In this document: piece after piece, positions 34,490 through 44,067 of the stretch | Numbering within the stretch: position 1 is the stretch's first letter | How the letters are laid out: every line of letters starts with the position of its first letter | Assembly: GCA_033851915.1 (NCBI GenBank) | Contig: JAWSVM010000001.1 | Coordinates: 372,001-436,000, forward strand | Reading direction: 5' to 3' | From: UBA1672 sp033851915 | GTDB taxonomy: Bacteria; Pseudomonadota; Alphaproteobacteria; Micavibrionales; Micavibrionaceae | DNA: 64,000 bases | Notes under the pieces: model-generated | What the model was told of the DNA's origin: nothing | The model's input: only the letters and a program-made list of their open reading frames with translations | Databases searched by the model: none | Made by a program: the position numbers and the translations under genes

Positions 34490-35068
34490 ATGACCGATAA
34501 AACATCAAAAAGCCAGACAGAGCATGATAAAAAAGAACATAGTTCCAGTCTATGGAAAGAAATAACCAAAGATATTACACCCTTGAAGGGAAAAAATATC
34601 GCCGATAAGCAAGAGAAACCAACGAAAAAATCGGTTTCGAAAGCAAAAACAAACACACCACATACACCCACAACAACACGTACTAAAAATACGTACACAC
34701 CACCGGAAACCAAAAGCACCGATGTAGACCACCGCACAAGCCAGCGCCTGAAACGTGGCCAAATCCCAATTGAAGGGCGGCTGGATCTGCATGGAAAAAC
34801 TCAAAATGAGGCGTACGACGCGCTGCTCAATTTCATTCCACACGCTTATAGCCAAGGAAAGAGGTGCGTCTTGATTATTACTGGCAAGGGCAGCCGACAA
34901 GATAACAGCGAATCCTCATTAACACCGAAAATTGGCGTCTTAAAACAAAAGACACCAGAATGGTTAACAACATCGCCACTTAATGTTCATGTGTTAAGAA
35001 TCGAAACCGCTCGTCAGATCCACGGCGGAGAAGGTGCTATCTATGTCTTATTACGGCGGGAACGCTAA
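34490..35068 (+). CDS. Smr domain protein
   Basis: 192 residues. A long charged, disordered N-terminus (about 1-80, Lys/Thr/Ser-rich) precedes an Smr/MutS2-C domain that starts IEGRLDLHGKTQNEAYDAL, with the core RCVLIITGKGSR and ending LRIETARQIHGGEGAIYVLLRR. The DLHG and TGKG motifs are those of the Smr fold, associated with nuclease or nucleic-acid nicking activity. Smr next to mltA or hslU is part of conserved alphaproteobacterial synteny. ATG 34490 is preferred; an earlier ATG at 34436 lies inside the divergent gene. Confidence 0.88.
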   Translation: MTDKTSKSQTEHDKKEHSSSLWKEITKDITPLKGKNIADKQEKPTKKSVSKAKTNTPHTPTTTRTKNTYTPPETKSTDVDHRTSQRLKRGQIPIEGRLDLHGKTQNEAYDALLNFIPHAYSQGKRCVLIITGKGSRQDNSESSLTPKIGVLKQKTPEWLTTSPLNVHVLRIETARQIHGGEGAIYVLLRRER

Positions 35069-35079
35069 ACCGCCTTTAA

Positions 35080-36102
35080 CTAACGTACAGAGACAGAAAA
35101 CTCTTTTTCTCTGACAACACCATTCGTACGCTCTATCCTGACATACCCTGTATAACGGCCGTTTTTCAACTGTACGCGTCCGATTTTACGGCCTGTAAAG
35201 TAATATTGCCGCGCTCTGCTTCTTTCTAAAACCTCGCGGCGCTCTACGAATGTCACGCCATCGGGATCAATGATTTTCAAAACAACCTTATCGCCCTGCT
35301 CAACATTATAGAACCCAGCCCAAAAGACAAAAGCCGCACTGCCCAAAGAAAGAGCCTTCGGATTTCCTTCGCCGCGCTTTATCGCCTCAAAATCAGGTGA
35401 CTTACTGCGGAAACCGCCATCAAAAATCGCGACAGGCTCATAATTCATCGGCAAACCAATATGCCACATACGTTCCTTCGTCTGGCCACAGCCTTGCGTA
35501 TTTAACATACCGGTATAAGGATCAATCACACCGCCCTCCCACATCACACCAAAATGTAGATGCGGAAATTCCGCTATGCCTGATTGCCCGACTTGTGCAA
35601 TTTTTTGCCCCGCACGTATTTTCTGCTTTGGCTTCACGACAATAGAGCCCTTTTTCAAATGGCAATAAATGCTCTTCAAGCCATTTCCATGGTCGACAAG
35701 AATACCGTTACCGCATTCTTTCTTATCTTCTTTAAGGGTTTCAAACTCTTCCCCTGTCTTCAGACGATCGCTCTCACCATCACGGATACGCTGTACGCGC
35801 CCCGCCGCCGCGGCAAGTACATCAACCCCGCCGCGCATCTGCGCAACAGAGCTCAGCGCGAAATCTGTGCCCTTATGCCCGTCATAAGTCTTTGGCCCGC
35901 ACTTAAAATCCTGCCCCGCGCCCTCAACCCCGTCAACATCAACATAATTCACCGCCCAGCAATCCTGCCCCTGCGTACAACCAACAGGGAAGATAAATTT
36001 AGGCGAATCAATGATTTCGTGACTTTCTGCGCGAAGTTTGCTACAAAAAACACTGAGGAAAGAAAAGACAATAAAAAATACTACAAAATACATTTTCTTC
36101 AT
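35080..36102 (-). CDS. M23 family metallopeptidase (LytM domain)
   Basis: Secreted peptidoglycan-directed endopeptidase of about 340 residues. A signal peptide (YFVVFFIVFSFLSVFCS) is followed by the LytM domain with zinc ligands in YDGHKGTDFAL (H-x3-D) and HLHFGV (H-x-H), plus the intermediate DHGNGLKSIYCHLKKGS. The C-terminal 100 residues form an extra beta-rich domain (KVVLKIIDPDGVTFVERREVLERS). Start ATG 36102 gives the signal peptide at the N-terminus. Converges on the Smr gene. Confidence 0.9.
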   Translation of the reverse strand: MKKMYFVVFFIVFSFLSVFCSKLRAESHEIIDSPKFIFPVGCTQGQDCWAVNYVDVDGVEGAGQDFKCGPKTYDGHKGTDFALSSVAQMRGGVDVLAAAAGRVQRIRDGESDRLKTGEEFETLKEDKKECGNGILVDHGNGLKSIYCHLKKGSIVVKPKQKIRAGQKIAQVGQSGIAEFPHLHFGVMWEGGVIDPYTGMLNTQGCGQTKERMWHIGLPMNYEPVAIFDGGFRSKSPDFEAIKRGEGNPKALSLGSAAFVFWAGFYNVEQGDKVVLKIIDPDGVTFVERREVLERSRARQYYFTGRKIGRVQLKNGRYTGYVRIERTNGVVREKEFSVSVR

Positions 36103-36183
36103 GGGATAGATAATAACAGCGAAAACCAGAGTCACAACGAATTATTTCTCTGAACATTGCTGAAATTAGGTTGGGTGCCATTA

Positions 36184-37464
36184 ATGAGCAGTAACGTAAA
36201 CAGTGCAGGCAAGACATATGTCGCGAAGGTCGCGATCACAGAGGCCGTTGTCTTTGACGCTGATAACGACAACGCTGATAATGACAACCCTGAAACATGG
36301 GATTTGCTGGCCGCGAAGGAATTCAATAAAGAAGAGCATGGCCATCTGAAATTCTTTTGCCCGTGTTGCCTTGATAAAGGGGATATGGTTAAGCTTAAAA
36401 ACCCCTCCGGCGCATATTATCAGCACATCACCTTTGATCTTGTTGACCGTGACACCAACGAACTGATTATTGATAAATCAACAAACGAGACACTGACAGA
36501 GGTAAAACGCTATGAAATTCCGCCGCGCTTTACCTTATTTCCTCATGAAAAACACACGTGCGATCTTGGCGCACAGCAAAGCCAGCTCTCGCAATCCATT
36601 AAAGATAGTGGCGGTGTTGTTCTAAACAGTGACGCGGGTACATATATTGTAAATTTAAATATACCGGCAGGGCAAGAGCCTTCCAAGCGCAACAGGCCGC
36701 GCATGACGCTGACAGAGAGCGGGGCATTCAATAATGCCGCAACCAACATAGATACCGCCCGCGCGAAGCGTCAAATCCACCGTACAGCCAATACGCCGCC
36801 AAATCAAAAGTCTCAGGGTGTCAAAACCGTGGAAGCACTGGCAGACTTGCTTGATCGCACCGAATTCGATAAAGGCCAGCGCGAAACAATCATTTTGCGC
36901 AATGGTGGGCAACTTATGACGCTGGATGAAGTGTATCAGAAGAACACCATCAATATGTATCGCGAGTTGTATAAAGACGAGCACAAAGATTTTCAAGACC
37001 CCGAGAAAAATCATAATCATATTGCCCTGTTCCGTTTCAGACCGAACGGCGTTAAGAAATTCTGGAATCGCGAGACGGACGGTTCGATGAGCGTACAGTC
37101 TCATCCTGAGCAAATTCATGACAAAACCGGCAATAAATTCTATGTCAGTACGCATCTGAATTTCCAAACAGAATCCAGCTTTGATGCGTTTAACAAAGCC
37201 TATGACGCCGCAACCGAAAAAGATGATAAATGGTTTCTGGTTTACAGCGAGCATGCCAGCGTTAGTCTGGCAGAGTACTCAGGCGAGAAACAAAAAGTTG
37301 CCCAAGGTACGGAAAAAAGCGCAGACGTACACATCACCGCAACGGTGTTTAACACAGACCAATTCATGCAATGGACTCCCAGAGATCCACAGCTTATGAT
37401 TGATTTCGGCGCGAATGATAATCCGCAGCCGGATACTGATCTGAATGAAGATTTATCTATGTGA
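36184..37464 (+). CDS. Unknown cytoplasmic protein with Cys/His cluster
   Basis: Not recognised; 426 residues, no signal peptide. FFCPCCLDKGDMVKLKNPSGAYYQHIT (about 58-84) and HEKHTCDL (about 122-130) hold four Cys and several His residues that could form a zinc site, somewhat like the N-terminal zinc module of CoiA-like proteins. The rest is hydrophilic alpha/beta with a likely second domain (about 220-400). Codon use matches ordinary neighbours. It may be transferred between strains, but nothing in the sequence proves it. Confidence 0.6.
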   Translation: MSSNVNSAGKTYVAKVAITEAVVFDADNDNADNDNPETWDLLAAKEFNKEEHGHLKFFCPCCLDKGDMVKLKNPSGAYYQHITFDLVDRDTNELIIDKSTNETLTEVKRYEIPPRFTLFPHEKHTCDLGAQQSQLSQSIKDSGGVVLNSDAGTYIVNLNIPAGQEPSKRNRPRMTLTESGAFNNAATNIDTARAKRQIHRTANTPPNQKSQGVKTVEALADLLDRTEFDKGQRETIILRNGGQLMTLDEVYQKNTINMYRELYKDEHKDFQDPEKNHNHIALFRFRPNGVKKFWNRETDGSMSVQSHPEQIHDKTGNKFYVSTHLNFQTESSFDAFNKAYDAATEKDDKWFLVYSEHASVSLAEYSGEKQKVAQGTEKSADVHITATVFNTDQFMQWTPRDPQLMIDFGANDNPQPDTDLNEDLSM

Positions 37465-37606
37465 TTTTACCTCTGTAGAGGCGCGGTTTGATATTACTAT
37501 TTATAGCCATTCCTTAAAGAGGCGCCCCCTTATAATTCCTCTTATTTCATAGATTGAAGATAAAAATAGAGAATCAGTTAAACAAAATGGAAATGTGAGA
37601 TAAGAA

Positions 37607-37936
37607 ATGGATAGAAAATTATTTGATAATTTATTTAGAAAGCTCATTATACTTTGGCCTGATTCCATAGATACCAGTGTTAAAAAAATATTTGATAACG
37701 GCGGCGCTAGAATTCCAGAATTAATTAGAATTCATGATGATCTTGAAGATAAATTTGATAGTCTAATTGATATTTATGGCGAAGACATAAATCAAGTTGA
37801 ATGGGCTTTATTTACTGTTATTCATCTTACTGCTAGAGAAAATTCGGAAGTGCTTTTAGATAAAATAGATCCTGATAAAGTATATAACGTAGTGATTGAT
37901 AATCTTAAAATAGCAGAAGAAGATACGGATTTTTAG
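37607..37936 (+). CDS. Small acidic unknown protein
   Basis: 109 residues, rich in Asp, Glu and Ile, predicted helical, no signal peptide. The DNA is much more AT-rich than both neighbours. GAGATAAGAA before ATG 37607 is a plausible ribosome-binding site. No family recognised; it could be an immunity-type or recently acquired gene, as such small acidic AT-rich genes often are. Confidence 0.6.
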   Translation: MDRKLFDNLFRKLIILWPDSIDTSVKKIFDNGGARIPELIRIHDDLEDKFDSLIDIYGEDINQVEWALFTVIHLTARENSEVLLDKIDPDKVYNVVIDNLKIAEEDTDF

Positions 37937-38038
37937 ATGATTTAAATTTCCCTTTAACCCTCACCCCGAAAATTCTTTTTATTCTCATACAACAAACCTC
38001 AATCGTTAGATTATATAATTCTGCCAAGGTAAAAACGC

Positions 38039-39382
38039 CTACAGAATAAACTTGCTTAAATCCGTGGAGTTCGCCAGTTCCTCTACGTGGTCGCGGACGT
38101 ATTCGGCGGTGATTACCATGCTTTCGCCGCTACGGTCTGAGGCGGTGAAGCTGATTTCTTCCAGTAATTTTTCCATCACGGTATGCAACCTGCGCGCGCC
38201 GATATTTTCGACGCTTTCATTGACTTCAAAGGCGAGGCGGGCGATCTCGTCAATCGCATCATCTTCGAAGGTTAATGTCATGCCCTCTGTTGCAATTAAG
38301 GCTTCATATTGCTTAATCAGGCTGGCTTCGGTTTCTTTTAAGATGCGTTTAAAATCATCCACGGTCAGGGCGCGAAGCTCCACCCGAATGGGCAAACGCC
38401 CCTGTAATTCCGCCAGCAAGTCCGATGGCTTGGCATAATGGAACGCGCCGCTGGCGATGAATAACATATGATCGGTCTTCACGGGGCCATGTTTGGTTGT
38501 CACCGTTGTACCCTCGATTAGGGGCAGCAAGTCGCGCTGTACGCCTTCGCGGGACACATCGCCGCCGCGTACGTCTTGACGCGCTGCAATCTTGTCGACC
38601 TCATCAATAAAGACGATCCCGCTCTGTTGCACAAGTTCCAGCGCATTGGCGGTGATTTTATCATTATCCAGTAACTTATCTGATTCCTCAGCGATTAAAA
38701 TCTCGTAGCTCTCTTCAACGCTGAGTTTCTTTTTCTTCGTACGATCGCCAAAGCCCTTGCCCAGCATATCGCCCAAATTCATCATGCCCATAGACGCGCC
38801 CGGCATACCGGGGATGTCCATCATGCTGCCCATTGGGTTGGAATTATCCAGCACTTCAATTTCAATCTCACGATCATTCAATTCACCCTCACGCAGCTTT
38901 TTGCGGAAGTTCGTACGTGTGCCTTCGCCCGCCGTATCGCCGACCAGCGCGTCCAGTACGCGTTCCTCCGCATAGATTTCGGCCTGTACCTTTACCGTTT
39001 TGCGCATTTTTTCCTGTGTCATCCGGATAGCGATCTCCGTTAAATCGCGGATGATCGATTCCACGTCCTTGCCGACATAACCGACCTCAGTAAACTTAGT
39101 AGCCTCCACCTTAATAAACGGGGCGTTCGCCAATTTTGACAAGCGGCGCGCAATCTCTGTCTTACCAACACCTGTCGGCCCGATCATCAGGATATTCTTC
39201 GGATAAACCTCTTCCTGCAATTCAGGATCAAGCTTGGAGCGTCTCCAACGATTACGCAGCGCAACCGCAACCGCGCGCTTTGCATCATTCTGCCCGATGA
39301 TATGACGATCCAGTTCGCTCACCGTTTCACGTGGTGATAGGGCGGAAACCAGTGATATTTTACCTTTTTTACTATCGGACAT
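38039..39382 (-). CDS. hslU: ATP-dependent protease ATPase subunit HslU
   Basis: AAA+ unfoldase of the HslUV protease; 447 residues. Walker A GPTGVGKT is at 68-75, the I-domain spans about 110-240 with an insert rich in Met and Gly (NPMGSMMDIPGMPGASMGMMNLGDM), Walker B is IVFIDEVDKIA, and the C-terminal tail ends DLSKFIL as needed to activate HslV. Unlike most relatives, hslV is not adjacent but 1.9 kb away, separated by two genes. A heat-shock-type promoter candidate lies upstream. Confidence 0.96.
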   Translation of the reverse strand: MSDSKKGKISLVSALSPRETVSELDRHIIGQNDAKRAVAVALRNRWRRSKLDPELQEEVYPKNILMIGPTGVGKTEIARRLSKLANAPFIKVEATKFTEVGYVGKDVESIIRDLTEIAIRMTQEKMRKTVKVQAEIYAEERVLDALVGDTAGEGTRTNFRKKLREGELNDREIEIEVLDNSNPMGSMMDIPGMPGASMGMMNLGDMLGKGFGDRTKKKKLSVEESYEILIAEESDKLLDNDKITANALELVQQSGIVFIDEVDKIAARQDVRGGDVSREGVQRDLLPLIEGTTVTTKHGPVKTDHMLFIASGAFHYAKPSDLLAELQGRLPIRVELRALTVDDFKRILKETEASLIKQYEALIATEGMTLTFEDDAIDEIARLAFEVNESVENIGARRLHTVMEKLLEEISFTASDRSGESMVITAEYVRDHVEELANSTDLSKFIL

Positions 39383-39426
39383 AATTTAATCTTTTCTCAA
39401 ATTGAAGACGTATTTTATCCTTGTTT

Positions 39427-39455
39427 GAATAGTTTTTCTACCCATAAATGGCAAG
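39427..39455 (-). promoter_or_regulatory. Candidate RpoH (heat-shock) promoter of hslU
   Basis: On the minus strand CTTGCC and CTATTC are separated by 17 bases, about 45 bases before the hslU start. This resembles the alphaproteobacterial RpoH pattern of CTTG followed by a CYATAT-like -10, matching the expected heat-shock control of hslUV. Boxes are imperfect. Confidence 0.4.
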
Positions 39456-39592
39456 TAATATTGTTAAAAATATCACGAATGCAGGCGTTGCTCTGGACGT
39501 TTCGGTTTTAATGGTAATTTAAGCATGCCCATGTTACATAAGAAGTAACCTGCGATGCACTGCGCATTGCACAATGAAGGAATTCTACACTT

Positions 39593-40564
39593 ATGGAAAT
39601 ATATGATTGGGCAATCTTCTTTGCCCTTGTTCCTATCCTCCTCTATGTTGACCTAGCACTCTTTAATAAGAGTAAAGACAATATCATCGGCTTTAAGCAC
39701 AGCATGATTTTGAGCGCATGGTATATCGCCGCAGGGCTTGCGTTTGGCTTGCTGGTTTGGCATCATTTCGGCGCAGATCGCGCCATGAATTACTACACCG
39801 CCTATGTAATCGAAAAAAGCTTATCACTGGATAATCTCTTCGTCATGTCGGTTATATTCTCTGCCTTTGCTATCCCACGAGAATACCAACATCGTGTCTT
39901 GGTATGGGGGATTATCGGCGTTGTCTTACTACGCGGTATTATGATTGGCTCCGGCGCGGCGCTCGTCCATAATTTTGACTGGGTTTTATATATCTTTGCC
40001 GCCATCCTTATCGCCACAGGAATCAAAATGCTTTTCATGGATGATGGCGATGATCTGGATAATTTCGAGGAAAAGCCCCTTGTAGTCTTTTTGAAAAAGC
40101 ACCTTGCCTTCACCCCAAAACTCCACGGCAATAGGTTTATAGTGCCCAGAGCAGAATGCCTTGATGATGAAAAAAAGGGCAGTAAATCGCTCTATATCGC
40201 AACGCCACTGTTCCTTACCCTAATCGTAATAGAAATCAGCGACGTAATTTTTGCGGTTGATAGTATCCCCGCAGCACTCTCCGTCACAACGGATGTATTT
40301 GTGGTTTTCACCAGTAATATTTTCGCGGTCTTAGGCTTGCGCGCTTTATTTTTCGCGGTTGAAAATATTATTGATCGCTTTGAATTGATGAAATATGCGC
40401 TGTCTGCGGTGTTGATTTTTATCGGCGGGAAAGTCTTTTATAACGGGTTTTTCGGGCATATCAGCCCAACAGTATCCCTAACCGTTACCCTAAGCGTTCT
40501 TGCCGCAGGTGTTATATTCTCCCTGATTAAAACCAGAGGCGATGGGGCAGAAAAAAAAGAATAA
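39593..40564 (+). CDS. TerC/Alx family membrane protein
   Basis: Integral membrane protein of 323 residues with about nine hydrophobic segments. Acidic residues inside membrane segments are conserved for the family: YVIEKSLSLDNLFVM (about 75-90) and EISDVIFAVDSIPAAL (about 210-226). Members are linked to tellurite resistance or manganese and pH homeostasis by metal export. No yybP-ykoY riboswitch could be seen in the 210 bases upstream. A GAAGGAA site precedes ATG 39593. Confidence 0.9.
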   Translation: MEIYDWAIFFALVPILLYVDLALFNKSKDNIIGFKHSMILSAWYIAAGLAFGLLVWHHFGADRAMNYYTAYVIEKSLSLDNLFVMSVIFSAFAIPREYQHRVLVWGIIGVVLLRGIMIGSGAALVHNFDWVLYIFAAILIATGIKMLFMDDGDDLDNFEEKPLVVFLKKHLAFTPKLHGNRFIVPRAECLDDEKKGSKSLYIATPLFLTLIVIEISDVIFAVDSIPAALSVTTDVFVVFTSNIFAVLGLRALFFAVENIIDRFELMKYALSAVLIFIGGKVFYNGFFGHISPTVSLTVTLSVLAAGVIFSLIKTRGDGAEKKE

Positions 40565-40600
40565 ATACAAACATCAGCGACCATTCTTAAAGGCGTCATT

Positions 40601-41230
40601 ATGGAAGAAAGTTTTTGGCACCAAAAGTGGAAAGACAATAATATTGCCTTCCATCAAAGTGAAGCAGACGCCCAGCTAGTCGCACATTTCGATGCGCTTT
40701 CTTTGGAAAAAAATAGTCGTGTATTTGTGCCTTTATGCGGCAAAACACGTGATATTGCGTGGCTGTTATCGAATGGTTATCGCGTTGCCGGCGCGGAATT
40801 AAGCAAAACAGCCATTGAACAACTATTTACAGAGCTTAATATAGATCCAACACTCTCAACCGTTGGAAAACTAGAGCATTACAGCGCAAAAGACATCGAC
40901 ATATTTGTCGGCAATATCTTTGATTTGTCTAAAGAGATTGTGGGAACAATAGACGCCATTTATGACAGAGCCGCTCTCGTCGCCCTGCCCAAAAATATGC
41001 GCCCTCAATACACCGCGCACCTCATGGACATCACGAATAAAGCCCCGCAATTATTGCTGTGCTATGAATACGACCAAAGCAAAATGGACGGCCCACCTTT
41101 TTCAATCAGTAACGAAGAAGTAAAGCGGCATTATGGCGGCAAATATGACTTAACGTTATTAAGCAGCGCAAATATGCATGATGGATTAAAGGGATGTGCG
41201 GCCACAGAAAATGTTTGGTTTCTAAGTTAA
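40601..41230 (+). CDS. tpm: Thiopurine S-methyltransferase family protein
   Basis: SAM-dependent methyltransferase of 209 residues. FWHQKWKDNNIAFHQSEA at the N-terminus and VFVPLCGKTRDIAWLLSNGYRVAGAELS (the SAM-binding strand and loop, about 42-68) are diagnostic for bacterial TPMT, which methylates thiopurines and selenium or tellurium oxyanions. IYDRAALVALP follows. The position next to TerC may reflect a shared metalloid-tolerance context. ATG 40601 follows an AAAGGCG site. Confidence 0.88.
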   Translation: MEESFWHQKWKDNNIAFHQSEADAQLVAHFDALSLEKNSRVFVPLCGKTRDIAWLLSNGYRVAGAELSKTAIEQLFTELNIDPTLSTVGKLEHYSAKDIDIFVGNIFDLSKEIVGTIDAIYDRAALVALPKNMRPQYTAHLMDITNKAPQLLLCYEYDQSKMDGPPFSISNEEVKRHYGGKYDLTLLSSANMHDGLKGCAATENVWFLS

Positions 41231-41288
41231 GCCTAAGGAACAAAGGGCAAGTATATTTTAGCGTGGTTAGGAAGATAAAACGCCGCCC

Positions 41289-41855
41289 TTAAAGTGTTTC
41301 AACGGTGATATTCTCGTTGGTATAAACACAAATATCAGCGGCAATTTTAATGGCTTTACGCGCGATATCCTCGGCGCTCATATCTTTTTGGTCGTAGAGC
41401 GCACGCGCCGCAGCCAGTGCATAATTTCCGCCTGAACCAATGCCAATCAAACCATCTTGCGGGTCAACAACATCGCCGTTCCCTGTTAAAATCAAGGAGA
41501 CATCCTTATCCGCAACCGCCATTAAGGCTTCTAGTTTGCGTAAGTATTTATCGGTGCGCCAATCTTTTGCCAGCTCAACACAGGCACGGGTAAGTTGCCC
41601 GGGGTGGGCTTCCAGCTTTGCTTCCAGACGTTCAAACAACGTGAACGCATCGGCGGTAGAGCCTGCAAACCCTGCGATAATATCATTATCACGGCCAAGC
41701 CTGCGCACTTTTCGCGCATTGCCCTTCAGGACAGTATCCCCCATAGAAACCTGTCCATCGCCTGCGATCACAACATCCTTGCCCTTACGAACAGAAATAA
41801 TCGTTGTACCGCGCCATTTTTGCGCATTTGCGTAATCTTGAATATCATATGTCAT
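41289..41855 (-). CDS. hslV: ATP-dependent protease subunit HslV
   Basis: Proteasome-related peptidase of the HslUV complex; 188 residues with self-removal of the N-terminal 16 so that Thr17 in RGTTIISVRKG becomes the nucleophile. IAGDGQVSMG, GFAGSTADAF and IGIGSGGNYALAAARAL are family motifs. ATG 41855 gives the usual short propeptide; an in-frame TTG at 41891 is the first base block of a -35 box rather than a start. No Shine-Dalgarno is visible before ATG 41855. Confidence 0.95.
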   Translation of the reverse strand: MTYDIQDYANAQKWRGTTIISVRKGKDVVIAGDGQVSMGDTVLKGNARKVRRLGRDNDIIAGFAGSTADAFTLFERLEAKLEAHPGQLTRACVELAKDWRTDKYLRKLEALMAVADKDVSLILTGNGDVVDPQDGLIGIGSGGNYALAAARALYDQKDMSAEDIARKAIKIAADICVYTNENITVETL

Positions 41856-41862
41856 GGCAACG

Positions 41863-41891
41863 ATATGATAGATGGATGGACTCTGTGTCAA
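41863..41891 (-). promoter_or_regulatory. Candidate hslV promoter giving a leaderless message
   Basis: On the minus strand TTGACA (41886-41891) and TCATAT (41863-41868) are separated by 17 bases. The -10 ends 7 bases before the ATG at 41855, so transcription should start at or within two bases of the start codon. No ribosome-binding site is present, which agrees with a leaderless mRNA. Confidence 0.5.
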
Positions 41892-41968
41892 GTATGCTCT
41901 TGTAATATCCGCATAATTTTGTCAAAAATAATGACTGTTATATCAACGTCAATTCAGGAGATTTCCCC

Positions 41969-42589
41969 ATGCAAATAATCGGATCACAAACCAGCCCTTT
42001 TGTTAGAATGGTGCGCACCACATGTGAAGAGCTGAACCAGCCTTATGAATTGCTGGAAACGGGCTTTTTCGTCAATATGAGTAAAGACGCCAATGCACTG
42101 GTCAATGCCAATAATCCATTGATGAAAGTGCCCGTCCTGCATGATGGAGACAAAAGCATTATTGATTCGCGTATTATTATAAACTACCTAATCAATAAAT
42201 CCGGCGATAACGCCAATGCCGATTTCAGCACCACAATCAATGACGAGCAACAAAACCTCATCACCGTTATTCTGGGGGTCGCCGATGCCGCAGTGCTACG
42301 ATTCATATTCGGGAAAACCACAGACCTTGACCCTGATAAAGGCTATTTAAAACGCTCTTTCACCCGTATAGAGACTGGCTTGGCTTATCTGAACGAACAA
42401 AGCGATAATAAGCAGGGCGATTTAGGCAAAACATTCGGTGTGCCGGAATTAATGCTCCTCTGTCTTTTACAATGGTTTAAAAAGCGCGATATCTGTGATT
42501 GGAGTATCTACGATAACCTTGTCACCATCCATGATCGCTATAAAGATCGTGGCTCGGTTATCAAAACAGCCATTCCCGAAGAAGCATAA
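41969..42589 (+). CDS. Glutathione S-transferase family protein
   Basis: 206 residues with an N-terminal thioredoxin-fold GST domain (MQIIGSQTSPFVRMVRTTCEELNQPYELLE, and KVPVLHDGDKSIIDSRIIINYL with the cis-Pro VP and the acid/Ser glutathione contacts) and an all-helical C-terminal domain. A Ser in TSPFVR is the likely thiol-activating residue. GAGATTT before ATG 41969 is a weak ribosome-binding site. Substrate unknown. Confidence 0.85.
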   Translation: MQIIGSQTSPFVRMVRTTCEELNQPYELLETGFFVNMSKDANALVNANNPLMKVPVLHDGDKSIIDSRIIINYLINKSGDNANADFSTTINDEQQNLITVILGVADAAVLRFIFGKTTDLDPDKGYLKRSFTRIETGLAYLNEQSDNKQGDLGKTFGVPELMLLCLLQWFKKRDICDWSIYDNLVTIHDRYKDRGSVIKTAIPEEA

Positions 42590-42599
42590 GCACGCACCC

Positions 42600-43991
42600 T
42601 TATTCCAGTTCGATCTGCAAATATTTCAGCGCGTCTTCAATCGGGATGAAAAGGTTCAAGCCGGAATCACTTTCCGTTGAAAATTGATACATCCCCGCGA
42701 CGCTCATCCCGACAAGATTACCGTGGGCATCGATAAGGGGGCCGCCGCTGTTGCCACCAATGGTTTGAACATCCCCTTGGATAAAGTCCATCTTTGTCCC
42801 GAACACGCGGAAACTTTTGCGATGTGCACTGACAATGCCTTTACTGATGGTGCCTTGCAGCCGCGTTTTTTTCGGCGTGCCCAGCGCATAGATATCCGCA
42901 CTTACCTTCGGCCACTCAACCTTAATCGGCAGAGTAACAATCTCCAAATCTTCGGGGATTTTCTCCAGCTTTAGCAAAGCCACATCGCGGGGCACACTTT
43001 TGCGCAACACCTCGGCAATCAGCTTTTCTTCCTTACCCGCTGTCACAACACGCACCCGCATCGCATCACCAACAACATGGGCGTTGGTAATGATATGCCC
43101 TTCGCTGCTGATGAAATAGCCGGATCCATGACCGGAACCCGCCTGCACCATAACCTCAGTGCGGCTTGTACGCTCTACATGGTCGATCAGCATAACTTTG
43201 GATAAGGGCGGATTAGAAATCACCACGCGCTCTTGCGGATCAAAAATTCGCGGACGGCTTTCACGCTTCTTTTTCTTATTCCAGTCTTGCGGCGGTTTCG
43301 TGCCATAGAAAATCAAATCATGGAATTCTTTTTTCGCACCCAAATTATGCGCGGCCATGGCAAAGGCTTCATTCACCATCAAAGTGACGCCTTCTATCTT
43401 CGTGTTCTTGCTATGAACGTAGCCTTCGGTGGTTGTTTTATAAACAGTTTTGCGGCGCAAATTATCCCAAACACCCCATTCGATCTTTAAGAATAATTTT
43501 CCGTTCAGTCCGTTTTTTCCAAAAAATAACAGGTCAGCCGGAGGTAATTTAAAGAATAGGGGCGGGGTTTTACACACATTGATCTGTGCATCGATTATCT
43601 TCGCACTCACCTTATATTCGGAACGTAAACTCTCAGCGTCGGCTTCCTCATCAAAAGAAAGATTTAGATGACTGACAAGATCATATCCTTGGGCATCCAA
43701 TGCTTCAACGAAGCTATCATCAATTAAAGACTGGTTGATATGGCCCTTCAAATAATGCCGCCCAACCTCAACAAAGGACAGAAAGCACCCATGGCGATAA
43801 ATACCCATCTCCATCCCGACAGGCAATTTCAGTTTCAGCTTCGTAAATTTTATCGGCGCGGGGTGGGCGTCCTCGGGGTGATTAAGGTTCTGCTCGAAAG
43901 CAACCTTCTTCACAGGCGCACAGGCCGCCAGAGTGCCTACTGTTAAAACCAGTACAAAAAATGGTATGATTTTTGTGTAAGATAAGGTCAT
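42600..43991 (-). CDS. Trypsin-like serine protease lipoprotein (S1C type, no PDZ seen)
   Basis: Cell-envelope protease of 463 residues. The lipobox LAAC (Cys24) follows a signal peptide. The N-terminal 230 residues are a separate beta-rich domain without clear family. The C-terminal half is a DegP-like chymotrypsin fold with His in TNAHVV (about 305), Asp in RDVALLKL (about 333) and Ser in GGNSGGPLID (about 417). No PDZ domain follows, unlike DegP/DegS. It converges on the GST gene and diverges from hisB. Confidence 0.85.
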   Translation of the reverse strand: MTLSYTKIIPFFVLVLTVGTLAACAPVKKVAFEQNLNHPEDAHPAPIKFTKLKLKLPVGMEMGIYRHGCFLSFVEVGRHYLKGHINQSLIDDSFVEALDAQGYDLVSHLNLSFDEEADAESLRSEYKVSAKIIDAQINVCKTPPLFFKLPPADLLFFGKNGLNGKLFLKIEWGVWDNLRRKTVYKTTTEGYVHSKNTKIEGVTLMVNEAFAMAAHNLGAKKEFHDLIFYGTKPPQDWNKKKKRESRPRIFDPQERVVISNPPLSKVMLIDHVERTSRTEVMVQAGSGHGSGYFISSEGHIITNAHVVGDAMRVRVVTAGKEEKLIAEVLRKSVPRDVALLKLEKIPEDLEIVTLPIKVEWPKVSADIYALGTPKKTRLQGTISKGIVSAHRKSFRVFGTKMDFIQGDVQTIGGNSGGPLIDAHGNLVGMSVAGMYQFSTESDSGLNLFIPIEDALKYLQIELE

Positions 43992-44067
43992 ATGCTAAGG
44001 GTTTGGTAAGGATTAAATCTTAGACTACGACTGTACCCGAATTTCTAAATGAAGGAAATACACAATT

